Source: Roseofilum acuticapitatum BLCC-M154
Lineage (GTDB): Bacteria; Cyanobacteriota; Cyanobacteriia; Cyanobacteriales; Desertifilaceae
Direction of reading: 5' to 3'
NCBI RefSeq assembly: GCF_030068475.1
Contig: NZ_JAQOSP010000024.1
Span: 1 to 42,726 of the forward strand
DNA length: 42,726 nucleotides
The position numbers and the translations under genes were made by a program. A model generated the notes under the pieces. The model was not told the origin of the DNA. It was given only the letters and a program-made list of their open reading frames with translations, and did not search any database. This document shows positions 1 through 7,655 of the stretch, in pieces; the first letter of the stretch is position 1, and the number at the start of each line of letters is the position of its first letter.

Positions 1-30
1 TTCCAGCAATTTTTGCTGTTCTGGTGTCAT
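1..30 (-). CDS. 5' end of a gene running off the left edge, probable HEPN-domain partner of the MNT protein
   Basis: Only ten codons are visible, reading MTPEQQKLLE. The ATG overlaps the TGA stop of the nucleotidyltransferase gene by four bases (ATGA, 27-30), which implies translational coupling. MNT nucleotidyltransferase genes commonly sit in such overlap with a HEPN ribonuclease/toxin gene, and HEPN proteins often begin with a similar Glu/Gln-rich helix. The HEPN identity is therefore inference from context and a short N terminus; the start itself is well supported. Confidence 0.45.
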   Translation of the reverse strand, partial: MTPEQQKLLE

Positions 31-350
31 AGGGGTATACCTTCTCGGCGGATGTTACGAAAGAAGCTATTGTTATACTCTTGGAATTGGCGACTACTGG
101 CTAAAGCACAGCTTATCAACGTATTATATTCTAAGCATAAATCGGCAATTGTTTTGCTAATTCTGTTGCTCTCTTCAGAATATTGAAAGTCTTGTTTCAG
201 AATGATTAAAATATCGATATCTGAGTCAGGTTCTGCATCCCCTCTTGCTTGAGAACCATAGAGAATAATTTGGTCAATTTGCTGTCCATATAGGGTTTTA
301 AGTTTTTGACAGGTTTGGTTTAAGATAGTGTTAAGAGTTTCTTTGGTCAT
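27..350 (-). CDS. MNT-type minimal nucleotidyltransferase (putative antitoxin)
   Basis: A small nucleotidyltransferase of the DNA polymerase beta superfamily. The signature GSQARGDAEPDSDID lies at residues 32-46 counted from the ATG at 350 and fits the GSx10DxD motif whose two Asp residues bind metal. In characterised MntA-HepT pairs such enzymes neutralise a HEPN toxin by adding AMP to it. The gene overlaps the next downstream gene by four bases, supporting a two-gene module. A longer reading from 389 would overlap the upstream NB-ARC gene by 59 bp, so 350 is preferred; about 20 bp of overlap remains, suggesting that the NB-ARC gene is co-transcribed with it. The partner lies outside the window. 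Confidence 0.85.
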   Translation of the reverse strand: MTKETLNTILNQTCQKLKTLYGQQIDQIILYGSQARGDAEPDSDIDILIILKQDFQYSEESNRISKTIADLCLEYNTLISCALASSRQFQEYNNSFFRNIRREGIPL

Positions 351-1743
351 CTTTGATTTCAACCGGTGATCTTTCCAAGTGTTTATCATTACCGTGCAAA
401 GCGCTATAGTGTTTAATCACAGGTTCTAGAATTAACTGGAAGTGTTTAGAGTCTAGAGATTTTTGAATAAAGCCCCGTTTTCTTAAAGAGTAAATGGTGG
501 CTAAAAGATTGAAGTCTGAGGAAAATTGTTCTGAAGGGATGTTGGACAGATCGGTGAGATTCTCTTGATGAGCTAACCAAGATAATAGGAATTTTTCAGA
601 AGCAGATAAACGCTGATAATGGTCTCTTATGATGAGTTCTATATCGCCTAAAAATAGGTTAGGATAGGATAAGAATTGGGCGACGCTACCATTAAAGAGG
701 TCTTGGATCGTCGCAGCAATAATGTTAAGCCATGAGGGGTTTTGACTGTAGCGGTTGATCAGTTCTAACCATCGATCGCGATCGCTTAATCCTTTGTTTT
801 GTAGGAGTTCTTCGGCTAATTGCACTGAACCGGATAACAGGAGGCTATGACAAGGACGATTTTCGGCTTCTAGGGTGGCTATTTCTGGGGGTTGTTCCCA
901 ACTGAGGAGCAGTACGCAACTGTTGTGGGGCGATCGCCCAATATCTTGCAGCAGTTTACCATAACTCTGGTATTCGGGTAGGTAACGCCCAACGAGTTCT
1001 CCAGGGGTGAGAGTTTCGTGGAAGTCATCCAGGATAATGAAGCAACGGTGCGATCGCAAGTAGTCCAGTAGTGCGCGATGTTCGCTTGCTTCTCCTTGGG
1101 AGAGGAATTGGATTAAGCCAGTTGTGAGGGCGTTAAGATTGGGGAAGGTGCGGTGACTATACCAGATGAGGCGATCGAAATGCGCTGCTATGTCGTCTAC
1201 CAGTTGGGTTGCAAGGGCTGTTTTGCCCATCCCCGATAACCCATAGATGCTGATAATGGCGCTATTTTCGTTGAGTATCCAGTGTTTGAGCGTGTTGAGT
1301 TCCTCTGTACGGTGGGGATAGAGGCGATCGTATTTGGGGATGTGAGTGCGATCGTGTATTTTTTCAGCCTGAAAATTTTCTGATTGATTAATAGAAGTTT
1401 GTTCTTTTACTTTTTCATTTGAAGAATTGTCGTGAAAAATATTTATATTGCCGTTACCCATATGCATATTAGGATTAGAATAGAAAAACGACACATTTTC
1501 TAAAATAGCTCTAACATTCTTTTTTTTGACATCCTCTCCCAACACATCTGATAACAATTTCCACAATTCCCAAGCCATCTTTCTCACATGATCCGTAGAG
1601 CAGTGGTATTCCTCAGCAATTGCTTTATAGTCTTGACGTTCCCAAACCCCCTCCAAAATCGCCTGCTGTAGGGAATCCAGACGTTTTCCTGTTTTCGCAA
1701 AAATCACATCATCTGTCCACTTGAGGACTTCTTGAAGTTCCAT
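331..1743 (-). CDS. NB-ARC (STAND) NTPase with N-terminal helix-turn-helix domain
   Basis: A 470-residue signalling NTPase. Residues 1-85 form a helical HTH-like domain of the kind found at the N terminus of many cyanobacterial NB-ARC proteins (the vWA/MoxR-associated HTH type). A low-complexity linker follows (about 86-135). The NB-ARC domain has Walker A GLSGMGKT (168-175) and Walker B CFIILDDF (234-241). The C-terminal third looks like a winged-helix segment. No WD40, TPR or effector domain follows, so the protein is short for the STAND class. STAND NTPases act as switches that assemble on ligand sensing, often in conflict or cell-death pathways; the specific role here is unknown. Its 3' end overlaps the nucleotidyltransferase gene, so the genes may form one operon. 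Confidence 0.8.
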   Translation of the reverse strand: MELQEVLKWTDDVIFAKTGKRLDSLQQAILEGVWERQDYKAIAEEYHCSTDHVRKMAWELWKLLSDVLGEDVKKKNVRAILENVSFFYSNPNMHMGNGNINIFHDNSSNEKVKEQTSINQSENFQAEKIHDRTHIPKYDRLYPHRTEELNTLKHWILNENSAIISIYGLSGMGKTALATQLVDDIAAHFDRLIWYSHRTFPNLNALTTGLIQFLSQGEASEHRALLDYLRSHRCFIILDDFHETLTPGELVGRYLPEYQSYGKLLQDIGRSPHNSCVLLLSWEQPPEIATLEAENRPCHSLLLSGSVQLAEELLQNKGLSDRDRWLELINRYSQNPSWLNIIAATIQDLFNGSVAQFLSYPNLFLGDIELIIRDHYQRLSASEKFLLSWLAHQENLTDLSNIPSEQFSSDFNLLATIYSLRKRGFIQKSLDSKHFQLILEPVIKHYSALHGNDKHLERSPVEIKDDQRNS

Positions 1744-1958
1744 AGCTTCATCAATAGAGTTAAGTTTTGTATCTTTTTGTCCTACATTATCCCATATTTT
1801 CCCATTTCTTGGAATAAAAACAAATTTTGTGACATTTTCAAGCCGCGATCACTGCATCAATATCCCCCTTAAATCCCATTTTTGTAAGTTGATCAATTAT
1901 CAGTAGAATGACAGTATATAAACGGCCGGTTTAATTTTACCCTTAGAGGATCAGATCA

Positions 1959-2237
1959 ATGGTAAAAATGTTAGGAACTGAAGAAAAGTGTTCTGAAAAG
2001 CTACCTTTTGCCATGTTGTTTGCAGTAGAGCCTGCTTTTACCAGCATTTCTAGTGAAGTGCTTGAAAAAGAACTTCGCTATAATCCTGAACTTCAGATCA
2101 ACGAAGAAAGTCAATTAAGTCTTATTGTAGCTGGGCAAACCAGCACAAGTGTTAGGAGATCTACTAATACTGGTAGTCTTCCTATACCTGGTACTGGAGA
2201 TTCTGATGACGATAGTATGGGTGATGAAAGCAAGTAA
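1959..2237 (+). CDS. Graspetide-like (omega-ester peptide) precursor, candidate
   Basis: A 92-residue peptide immediately upstream of an ATP-grasp ligase of the microviridin/graspetide type. Residues 1-59 look like a leader: a short motif LPFAMLFAVEP (15-25) recalls the PFFARFL leader helix bound by microviridin ligases, followed by an acidic amphipathic stretch. Residues 60-92 look like the core: rich in Thr/Ser (61-64, 68, 69, 71, 73, 79, 82, 86, 91) followed by a cluster of Asp/Glu (81, 83-85, 89, 90), the donor and acceptor residues needed for side-chain ester rings. There is no TxKYPSD microviridin core. An AGAGGA ribosome-binding site precedes the ATG. Precursor identity is inferred from composition and neighbourhood; the ring pattern cannot be read from sequence. 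Confidence 0.72.
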   Translation: MVKMLGTEEKCSEKLPFAMLFAVEPAFTSISSEVLEKELRYNPELQINEESQLSLIVAGQTSTSVRRSTNTGSLPIPGTGDSDDDSMGDESK

Positions 2238-2257
2238 GTCACTTATTTGAGAAATTC

Positions 2258-2296
2258 AAAGATAGGTGTTTATAAATTATAGATACCTATCTTTTT
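2258..2296 (+). terminator. Hairpin with T-run between precursor and ligase (attenuator/terminator)
   Basis: The arms AAAGATAGGT (2258-2267) and ACCTATCTTT (2285-2294) are perfectly complementary and the stem can extend inward through A-U and G-U pairs. Five T residues end at 2296. It sits between the precursor stop and the ligase start. A partial terminator here would give more precursor than enzyme, as is common in RiPP operons; that role is inferred. Confidence 0.6.
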
Positions 2297-2331
2297 AAGT
2301 TTGTTGGGATTATGTGTTTCATTATAGTTAT

Positions 2332-3324
2332 ATGATAAAGCCAATTCTAGTTATTACAGATAAATGTGATGTTCACGCGGATTTTGTCACCATGGAACTT
2401 AGGAAAATGGGTGGTGATATTATTCGCATGAATACTCAAGATATGGGACATAACTCAGATTTCTTTCTAGGAAAGCCAGATTTACAAGAACCTTGGAAGC
2501 TACAGTTCCATTTCAAAGATTCTAACAAAACTCTAACAGCAGATAGCTTTGATACAATTTGGTATCGAAAACCAGAACCCGTCAATCCCAATCCCAGTAT
2601 TGCCGAAGAACACGCGCAGATTTTTGTTCAGGAAGAATATGCATATTTTTTACGGTCATTTTATACGCTTTATGGTCACAAGAGGTGGGTTAATCCTTTT
2701 TGGAGTTTAAGACACTCCAGCCAAAAGTTACCGAACCTAGAACTTGCAGAAAAACTAGGCTTAAAAATTCCCAAAACTTTAATTACTAACAATGCAGAAG
2801 TGGCTAGAGAGTTTGGGGCATATTGCAACTGGAATTTACTCGTGAAAACCTTTCATTTTTCTGGCTTTGTTGTGAATCAAACAGAAGCGTGGCATTGTTT
2901 TGCCAAAAAAATTGACAAAGAACAGTTTCTTGAATTCGCAGAAACCATACATTTTGCTCCAACTTTTTTACAACAATACATAGACAAATCCATAGAATTA
3001 AGGGTTACTATTATTGGAGAACAAGTCTTTACGGCTGCTATTCACTCACAAGAGATTGAAAAAACCAAGTCTGACTGGAGAGCTATAGACACTTACCAAA
3101 TCAAACATACCATTTACGATCTCCCAGAAGACATCGCTCAGAAACTGTTGGCTTTTAACCGTCATTATTCTTTGGTATTCTCGACATTTGATCTGATTCT
3201 AACGCCTGAAGGAGAATACTACTTTTTAGAATGCAACCCAAATGGTCAATGGTATTGGATTGAAGAATTAACTAAACTTCCTATGGCAAAAGCAATGGCT
3301 GAATTGCTAATCCAAACCAATTAA
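2332..3324 (+). CDS. ATP-grasp ligase of the graspetide/microviridin (MvdD-like) family
   Basis: About 330 residues, the usual size for MvdC/MvdD-type peptide ligases. The N terminus (MIKPILVITDKCDVHADFV) begins the pre-ATP-grasp domain; DTIWYRKPEP follows the family pattern seen before the ATP-grasp fold. The C terminus carries the diagnostic ECNPNGQWYWIE segment (about 300-311), containing metal-binding Glu and Asn. Family members use ATP to form ester or amide bonds between Thr/Ser/Lys and Asp/Glu side chains of a leader-bearing peptide; the preceding 92-aa gene is the obvious substrate. Only one ligase is present, and no acetyltransferase or transporter follows, so rings are probably esters. 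A GTG at 2314 could add six residues; the ATG at 2332 fits family N termini better. Confidence 0.88.
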   Translation: MIKPILVITDKCDVHADFVTMELRKMGGDIIRMNTQDMGHNSDFFLGKPDLQEPWKLQFHFKDSNKTLTADSFDTIWYRKPEPVNPNPSIAEEHAQIFVQEEYAYFLRSFYTLYGHKRWVNPFWSLRHSSQKLPNLELAEKLGLKIPKTLITNNAEVAREFGAYCNWNLLVKTFHFSGFVVNQTEAWHCFAKKIDKEQFLEFAETIHFAPTFLQQYIDKSIELRVTIIGEQVFTAAIHSQEIEKTKSDWRAIDTYQIKHTIYDLPEDIAQKLLAFNRHYSLVFSTFDLILTPEGEYYFLECNPNGQWYWIEELTKLPMAKAMAELLIQTN

Positions 3325-3359
3325 AATTATAATCATTATAAATAAAAATTAGACGTTTT

Positions 3360-3387
3360 GTAGGGGCGAACGGCTGTTCGCCTCTAC
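3360..3387. repeat. 28-bp dispersed palindrome, family A, copy 1
   Basis: An imperfect palindrome beginning GTAGGGGCGAACGG and ending TTCGCCTCTAC. A perfect copy is at 28590-28617 and a shortened one at 42255-42278. It truncates the PIN-domain relic to its right, consistent with insertion of a small mobile palindrome. Confidence 0.8.
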
Positions 3388-3545
3388 CAGATACGATCAA
3401 AATATGTAAAAGTCCTAAAAGTTCAACAGCCGCTAAATTAGTAATGGGCGAAGCATCACTGATAACAATCATAGATGACCGAGCGATCGCTAACCAATTG
3501 CGCCTCGATCCAATCCAGATTTTGAACTTCAACTATCCGGAAGGA
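3388..3545 (-). pseudogene. Shuffled remnant of a DUF3368/PIN-domain toxin gene
   Basis: On the minus strand, an ATG at 3472 opens MIVISDASPITNLAAVELLG, the start of a VapC-like DUF3368 PIN nuclease with its first catalytic Asp. After about 28 residues it runs into the palindrome at 3360-3387. Just upstream, in a different frame, is VEVQNLDWIEAQLVSDRS (about 3532-3480), which resembles an internal segment of the same family. The pieces are therefore in the wrong order and frame. No complete PIN protein can be read. A longer frame to 3281 reads through the palindrome and is not a real gene. The homology of the second piece is from memory of the family. Confidence 0.5.
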
Positions 3546-3576
3546 TCAAAAGATTGAAATTGATTTACGGTGTTCA

Positions 3577-5046
3577 TCAATTTATACTAGATGGAGCAGA
3601 AGTGCGAAATATTTCCTCATTATTGTCAAAAGCAACTAAATCAATCCGTAGGGGCCCTGCGGTATAGGTCGTTTCCGAGGCGATCGCTTGAATCGTTATG
3701 CGGGTAGGATTTTCCCTGATTTTCTGCACAAAATTCATCAATGTTTCTGGCGAGCCATCCCCTACTTGTAACCGACTTTCTAAAATCCCTCCTCGACGGG
3801 CCCGAAAGCGACAAGACTCAATCAAAATACCAACTTGTTCAATTAACTGCTCTTCACTCATGATTGCACCATTGGTGATTCCTGTAGCAATCACTTCTCC
3901 GGATTCAAACACAACTTGATTTAAGGCCACATCTACAAAAATCTCCACATTAGATTCCCCACGAATATAGTTGCCTGCTGATAATAACCTCACCACATAT
4001 TCCTGACCATCAGCAATTTTTTCTTTTAATCGTTCCACTTGCTCCGGAGTCACTTGAATGACCTGCTCATTGATTTCTCTCGTGCCCGGTTTAACCTGGT
4101 CTCTAGCAAACTGATTAGCAATTTCTAATAAGCGATTCACCGCTTGCATAGATCTTTGAGGATCGAGAACTTCAACTACGGCAGAAGCGAGAATTTGTCC
4201 TCGAAGTAAGGCTAAATTACCTTGCCGCAAATCTTGATAATCTTGATAATATTGCTCAAAAATCCGGACTTGTCGCTCCAAAAATTTTTGTTGATTTTCC
4301 AGTTCTTTTAATTTAGATTCTCGCTCTTGAATGACCTTATTCCGATTTTCAATTTCTCGATCGCGTTCGGCAATTAACTCATTGCGATTGGCAATTTCTT
4401 CGTCTCGTTGAGCAATTTGGGACTTGACCTCATCTCGCTGACGAATTAACTCTTCGCGCTCCGTCCTTAATTTATCTAACTCCGATCGCAAATTTTCAGT
4501 TTGAACGGTTACTCGCTTTAATTGATCTTGAGCCTGTTGAAATTTGCCCACGATCTCCTGTAGCTGACCTTGGGTTTGCTCAAAGTTCTTTTGAATTTCC
4601 CGTAATTGAGCTTGGGTTTTCTTTAGATTTTCTTCCGTTGCTGACTTCTGAGCTGTAACCGTTTGCAAACTAGCATTGAGATTATCTAAATTTTGCTCGA
4701 CCAGTTCCCGTTCGGCCCGCACCTGAGCTAAGTCAATTTCAATCTGTGCCTTTTGTGCTTGGGTAGACTGAAGTTCTCGACGAGCTTCGCGGAGCTTACG
4801 CTGGGTTTCATCATACTCAAAAATGCCTCGGCGCAAAGGCTGACTCATGGCAAAGAGAATGCCTAGGGTTGAGCCAGAAATCAAAGTCCCCGTAACAATC
4901 GTGACTAAAACAGCCGTTTGTCGGGGGCGAAGATTAAATAAGCTCAACCTGGCTTTACCCACCTTAGTTCCCAGGCGATCGCCCAGAGTCGCGAGTAAAC
5001 CCCCTAAAAACAAAATCGAGACAATCAGAATAATGCCAATAGTCAT
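3577..5046 (-). CDS. DUF3084 coiled-coil membrane protein
   Basis: A 489-residue protein of the cyanobacterial DUF3084 family. Two N-terminal hydrophobic helices (about 2-22 and 44-66) flank a short basic loop with NLRPRQTAV; a very long coiled coil follows (about 78-265, rich in Glu, Gln, Lys and Arg, with near-repeats such as RDEEIANRNELIAERDREI), then a globular C-terminal domain of about 220 residues. The layout suggests a membrane-anchored protein with the bulk on one face of the membrane. Function is not established. It ends 95 bp from the ntcA start side and is transcribed in the same direction, so it may be read with ntcA. Confidence 0.85.
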   Translation of the reverse strand: MTIGIILIVSILFLGGLLATLGDRLGTKVGKARLSLFNLRPRQTAVLVTIVTGTLISGSTLGILFAMSQPLRRGIFEYDETQRKLREARRELQSTQAQKAQIEIDLAQVRAERELVEQNLDNLNASLQTVTAQKSATEENLKKTQAQLREIQKNFEQTQGQLQEIVGKFQQAQDQLKRVTVQTENLRSELDKLRTEREELIRQRDEVKSQIAQRDEEIANRNELIAERDREIENRNKVIQERESKLKELENQQKFLERQVRIFEQYYQDYQDLRQGNLALLRGQILASAVVEVLDPQRSMQAVNRLLEIANQFARDQVKPGTREINEQVIQVTPEQVERLKEKIADGQEYVVRLLSAGNYIRGESNVEIFVDVALNQVVFESGEVIATGITNGAIMSEEQLIEQVGILIESCRFRARRGGILESRLQVGDGSPETLMNFVQKIRENPTRITIQAIASETTYTAGPLRIDLVAFDNNEEIFRTSAPSSIN

Positions 5047-5140
5047 GGGTAGCTAGAGACGATCTAAGATCCAGATATAGCCTAGCCCATAAGAGTAAAG
5101 GCGATCGCCCAAACCGTAAGAATTCACATGGGTGTTCAAT

Positions 5141-5812
5141 TTAAGCAAACTGCTGACTCAAAGCCACCGGATTATGGACTGTAATCTTCTTCTTATGGAT
5201 AGAAATCATTTTTTCCCCCCGTAAATCTCCCAGCAAACGGGTAACGGTTACCCGTGTAGAGCCGATCGCCTCGGCGATCGCCTGATGAGACAGTTTCAGA
5301 TCGATCGTAATTCCATCCTCCGTAGGAACGCCAAAATCTCGACATAAAATCAACAAAAAACTCACCAGTCGCGATCCCATATCCCGGTGTGCCAGAGTCT
5401 CAATCATCATCTCCGTTTGTAAGATCCGAGAAGAAAGCCCTTGCAGCATCACCATAGACAGCTCTGGATTTTGCTTAATCGTCTTCTCCACACGATCGAT
5501 CGGCAGAGAAAGCAATTCCACCGGAGTGAACGCCACAGCATGATAAAATCGGTCTGAGCGATGGCCCGTAATTAAGGACAACACCCCAAAGACACTATTT
5601 TCCCGCAATAGCGCCACGGTAATCTCTTCTCCAGCTTCATAAACCCTAGAGAGCTTAACTGCCCCTTTGAGCAGAAAATAAACCCGCTCGGCTGGATCGC
5701 CCGGAAAAAAGATCGTTTTACCGCGCTCAAAGCTTTCCACCACTGGGGGAAAACCACCGCCACTCATTTGGCGAAACATAGCCGCTAGGGGTTTGTCATC
5801 ACTAAGTACCAT
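5141..5812 (-). CDS. ntcA: Global nitrogen transcription regulator NtcA
   Basis: A 223-residue CRP/FNR-family protein, exactly the usual NtcA length. An N-terminal cyclic-nucleotide-binding-like beta roll (about 25-135) is followed by the dimer helix and a C-terminal HTH with [19 protein letters not shown], the highly conserved NtcA recognition helix region. NtcA binds 2-oxoglutarate and, with PipX, activates nitrogen-assimilation genes at GTAN8TAC sites. glnB, a standard NtcA target, is in this window. The gene is divergent from fabI across a 337-bp gap. No good NtcA box was found in its own upstream region. Confidence 0.97.
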   Translation of the reverse strand: MVLSDDKPLAAMFRQMSGGGFPPVVESFERGKTIFFPGDPAERVYFLLKGAVKLSRVYEAGEEITVALLRENSVFGVLSLITGHRSDRFYHAVAFTPVELLSLPIDRVEKTIKQNPELSMVMLQGLSSRILQTEMMIETLAHRDMGSRLVSFLLILCRDFGVPTEDGITIDLKLSHQAIAEAIGSTRVTVTRLLGDLRGEKMISIHKKKITVHNPVALSQQFA

Positions 5813-6149
5813 ATTGCCTTACTTCTAATGTGTGACTGTGCGATCGCGATAGTGTTGCGGAGCAATCTCGCTCTCCAACAAGTGATCTGGTGAGCAGTGT
5901 ATCACCTTCCACCACTGGTCTTAAAACAAATTTAACGGAGTTTTTCAATAAAGGGGCTATCTTAATCTGGGATAGATGGCTATCAGTTTAACCAATCTCT
6001 GCCCATTCGTGGAAAACTCGACCCCAAAAAAATCTCCTCGACCCAGATCGGTCAGTCAGTCTGTATGAGATGATGCCAGTATACCCAACCCTAACCTTTT
6101 AGGCTTAGGCGGGATATCTCGACAAGATTCTATTGACGATCAAACCATC
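5813..6149. other. Divergent intergenic region between ntcA and fabI
   Basis: 337 bp without a gene. It must hold the promoters of both genes. An interrupted inverted repeat (GTGAT at about 5881, ATCAC at about 5900) and one HIP1 site are visible; no confident promoter or NtcA box could be assigned. Confidence 0.5.
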
Positions 6150-6926
6150 ATGCTCAACTTAACTGGAAAAAACGCGCTGATTTTAGGCATTGCCAATAAC
6201 CGCTCCATCGCTTGGGGAATCGCCCAACAACTCCATCAAGCGGGAGCCAACTTAGGAATTACTTATTTACCTGACGAAAAAGACCGCTTTCGCAAAAAAG
6301 TCGAAGATCTAGTCTCTCCCCTCAATCCCAGCCTATTTCTGCCCTGTGATGTGCAAAATGATGAGCAAGTGGCCGAAATGTTCGAGACGGTGAAAACAGA
6401 ATGGGGACATCTGGATATTCTGATTCATTCTTTGGCTTTTGCGGGTAAAGATGAACTTAGTGGCGAGTTTAGCGACACCACCCGCGCTGGTTTTCTCAAA
6501 GCGATGGAAATTAGCACCTATTCTCTGACTCAGCTCTGCGCTCAGGCTAAGTCTTGTATGGCTGAAGGCGGTTCTGTTGTTACCCTCAGTTATTTGGGAG
6601 GGGTGAAGGTGATCCCCAACTATAATGTCATGGGGATCGCTAAATCCGGTTTAGAAATGAGTGTCCGCTATTTAGCGGCTGAATTGGGGCCGAAAAATAT
6701 TCGCGTCAATGCCATTTCTTCTGGGCCCATTCGCACGTTAGCTTCTTCAGCCGTGGGGGGTATTTTGGATATGATTAAGCATGTGGAAGAAATTGCTCCC
6801 CTACGACGGACTGTGACGCAAACGGAAGTGGGAAATACTGCTGCTTTTCTCTGTAGCGATCTGGCTAGTGGCATCACGGGACAGATTATTTATGTGGATG
6901 CTGGATATGAAATTATGGGCATGTAA
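6150..6926 (+). CDS. fabI: Enoyl-[acyl-carrier-protein] reductase (NADH) FabI
   Basis: A 258-residue short-chain dehydrogenase-fold enzyme that reduces enoyl-ACP in the last step of each fatty acid elongation cycle. The FabI-type nucleotide-binding start GIANNRSIAWGIA is at residues 13-25. The catalytic pair Tyr158-x6-Lys165 is intact in YNVMGIAK, and the FabI-specific SYLGG is at 147-151. C-terminal ITGQIIYVDAGYEIMGM is typical. In many cyanobacteria I recall fabI being followed by hisB; here hisB is 4.4 kb away behind an apparent insertion. Start chosen at the ATG giving MLNLTGKNALILG; no strong Shine-Dalgarno is present. Confidence 0.97.
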   Translation: MLNLTGKNALILGIANNRSIAWGIAQQLHQAGANLGITYLPDEKDRFRKKVEDLVSPLNPSLFLPCDVQNDEQVAEMFETVKTEWGHLDILIHSLAFAGKDELSGEFSDTTRAGFLKAMEISTYSLTQLCAQAKSCMAEGGSVVTLSYLGGVKVIPNYNVMGIAKSGLEMSVRYLAAELGPKNIRVNAISSGPIRTLASSAVGGILDMIKHVEEIAPLRRTVTQTEVGNTAAFLCSDLASGITGQIIYVDAGYEIMGM

Positions 6927-6943
6927 TCGGAGTTGATCGTTAT

Positions 6944-6992
6944 GGGTAAGTTGGGTTTGCTGTGCTTGCTTGCCAATGAACCTAACTTACCC
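6944..6992. repeat. Inverted repeat downstream of fabI
   Basis: Arms GGGTAAGTTGGGTT (6944-6957) and AACCTAACTTACCC (6979-6992), 14 bp with one mismatch, around a 21-nt loop. There is no T-run, so it is not a classical terminator. A related element with arms GGGTAGGTT/AACCTACCC lies at 14668-14707. Confidence 0.65.
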
Positions 6993-7035
6993 ACAGAAAG
7001 TTCTATTATCAATTAAAAATTAACAATGGGGATCG

Positions 7036-7075
7036 GTTGTAATAGAGAAATTCAGAGAACAATGGAAATGGGCGA
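7036..7075 (+). repeat. Left copy of 40-bp direct repeat (hisB leader sequence)
   Basis: Matches 11262-11301 at 35 of 40 positions, at a constant offset of 4226 bp. The right copy is the native hisB upstream region including its start codon, so the left copy places a hisB-like leader and ATGGAAATGGG start in front of the CDPS gene. Confidence 0.85.
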
Positions 7076-7655
7076 TAATACTCCGCATCGCTTGGGCGAT
7101 CGCACAACCTATCGAGCTAAAGTCAATGGTGTTTTTCCCCATACAGCCAGAATGAGTTTTGAGCAATTAGATTCTTGTTTTTTGGGAGTCAGTCTTGAGA
7201 ATAAAAACTTCACCCCAGAAAAGCTTAAGGCAATGATTGAGTGGATTTCTAGGAGGTTTCGCTACTGTGCTGTCTTAGTTGGAGATAGTATTCATCGGAT
7301 AACGTTGGAAACTACAAAGTCACTTGAACCAGAAATCGCGCTGATTGAAGCTTTAGCAATGGGGAATTGTTTTATTCAGGATAATAAACATCTTTTCTCT
7401 GTTTTTCAAGAACAGACTCAATTTACATTCGAGACTTGTAGCCACATTCAGGACTCAGAAATTTATATACAGTTTTATAAGCGTCTCAAAGATTATTTTG
7501 AAAACCATGCTGGGTTTCGTTCATCTATTGAAGGATTTTCACGTCAATACTATAGCAGGAAAAGAAATGATCGAGACGAAGTATTAATAAGGTACAATAT
7601 CGAACGATCTTGTGAATACTTTATTGCTGAAAAAAATGAACCAATACAGCAATAA
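7062..7655 (+). CDS. tRNA-dependent cyclodipeptide synthase, C-terminally truncated
   Basis: About 197 residues from the ATG at 7062. CFLGVSLENKNF carries the CDPS nucleophile Ser44 (Ser37 in AlbC) with Asn three residues later, as in the NYH subfamily; RFRYCAVLVGDSIHRITLE is the conserved Rossmann strand-helix region. Near the end, SCEYFIAE supplies the Tyr and Glu four residues apart that match Tyr178 and Glu182 of AlbC. CDPSs use two aminoacyl-tRNAs to make cyclodipeptides. The reading frame then runs out of frame into dacB-like sequence and stops seven residues after that Glu, so the C-terminal part with the Tyr-His (202/203) pair is absent. Activity is doubtful. A start at 7026 would add 12 residues; 7062 is favoured because it equals the hisB start. 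Confidence 0.8.
   Translation: MEMGDNTPHRLGDRTTYRAKVNGVFPHTARMSFEQLDSCFLGVSLENKNFTPEKLKAMIEWISRRFRYCAVLVGDSIHRITLETTKSLEPEIALIEALAMGNCFIQDNKHLFSVFQEQTQFTFETCSHIQDSEIYIQFYKRLKDYFENHAGFRSSIEGFSRQYYSRKRNDRDEVLIRYNIERSCEYFIAEKNEPIQQ

Noticed and set aside
3281-3532. 83-aa minus-strand reading frame overlapping the end of the ATP-grasp gene
   Set aside because: It reads through the 28-bp palindrome into the ligase 3' end; only the internal PIN-like part is real ancestry.
5896-5915. GTA-N8-CAC resembling an NtcA box upstream of ntcA
   Set aside because: One half-site is wrong and no -10 box lies at the expected distance on the minus strand.
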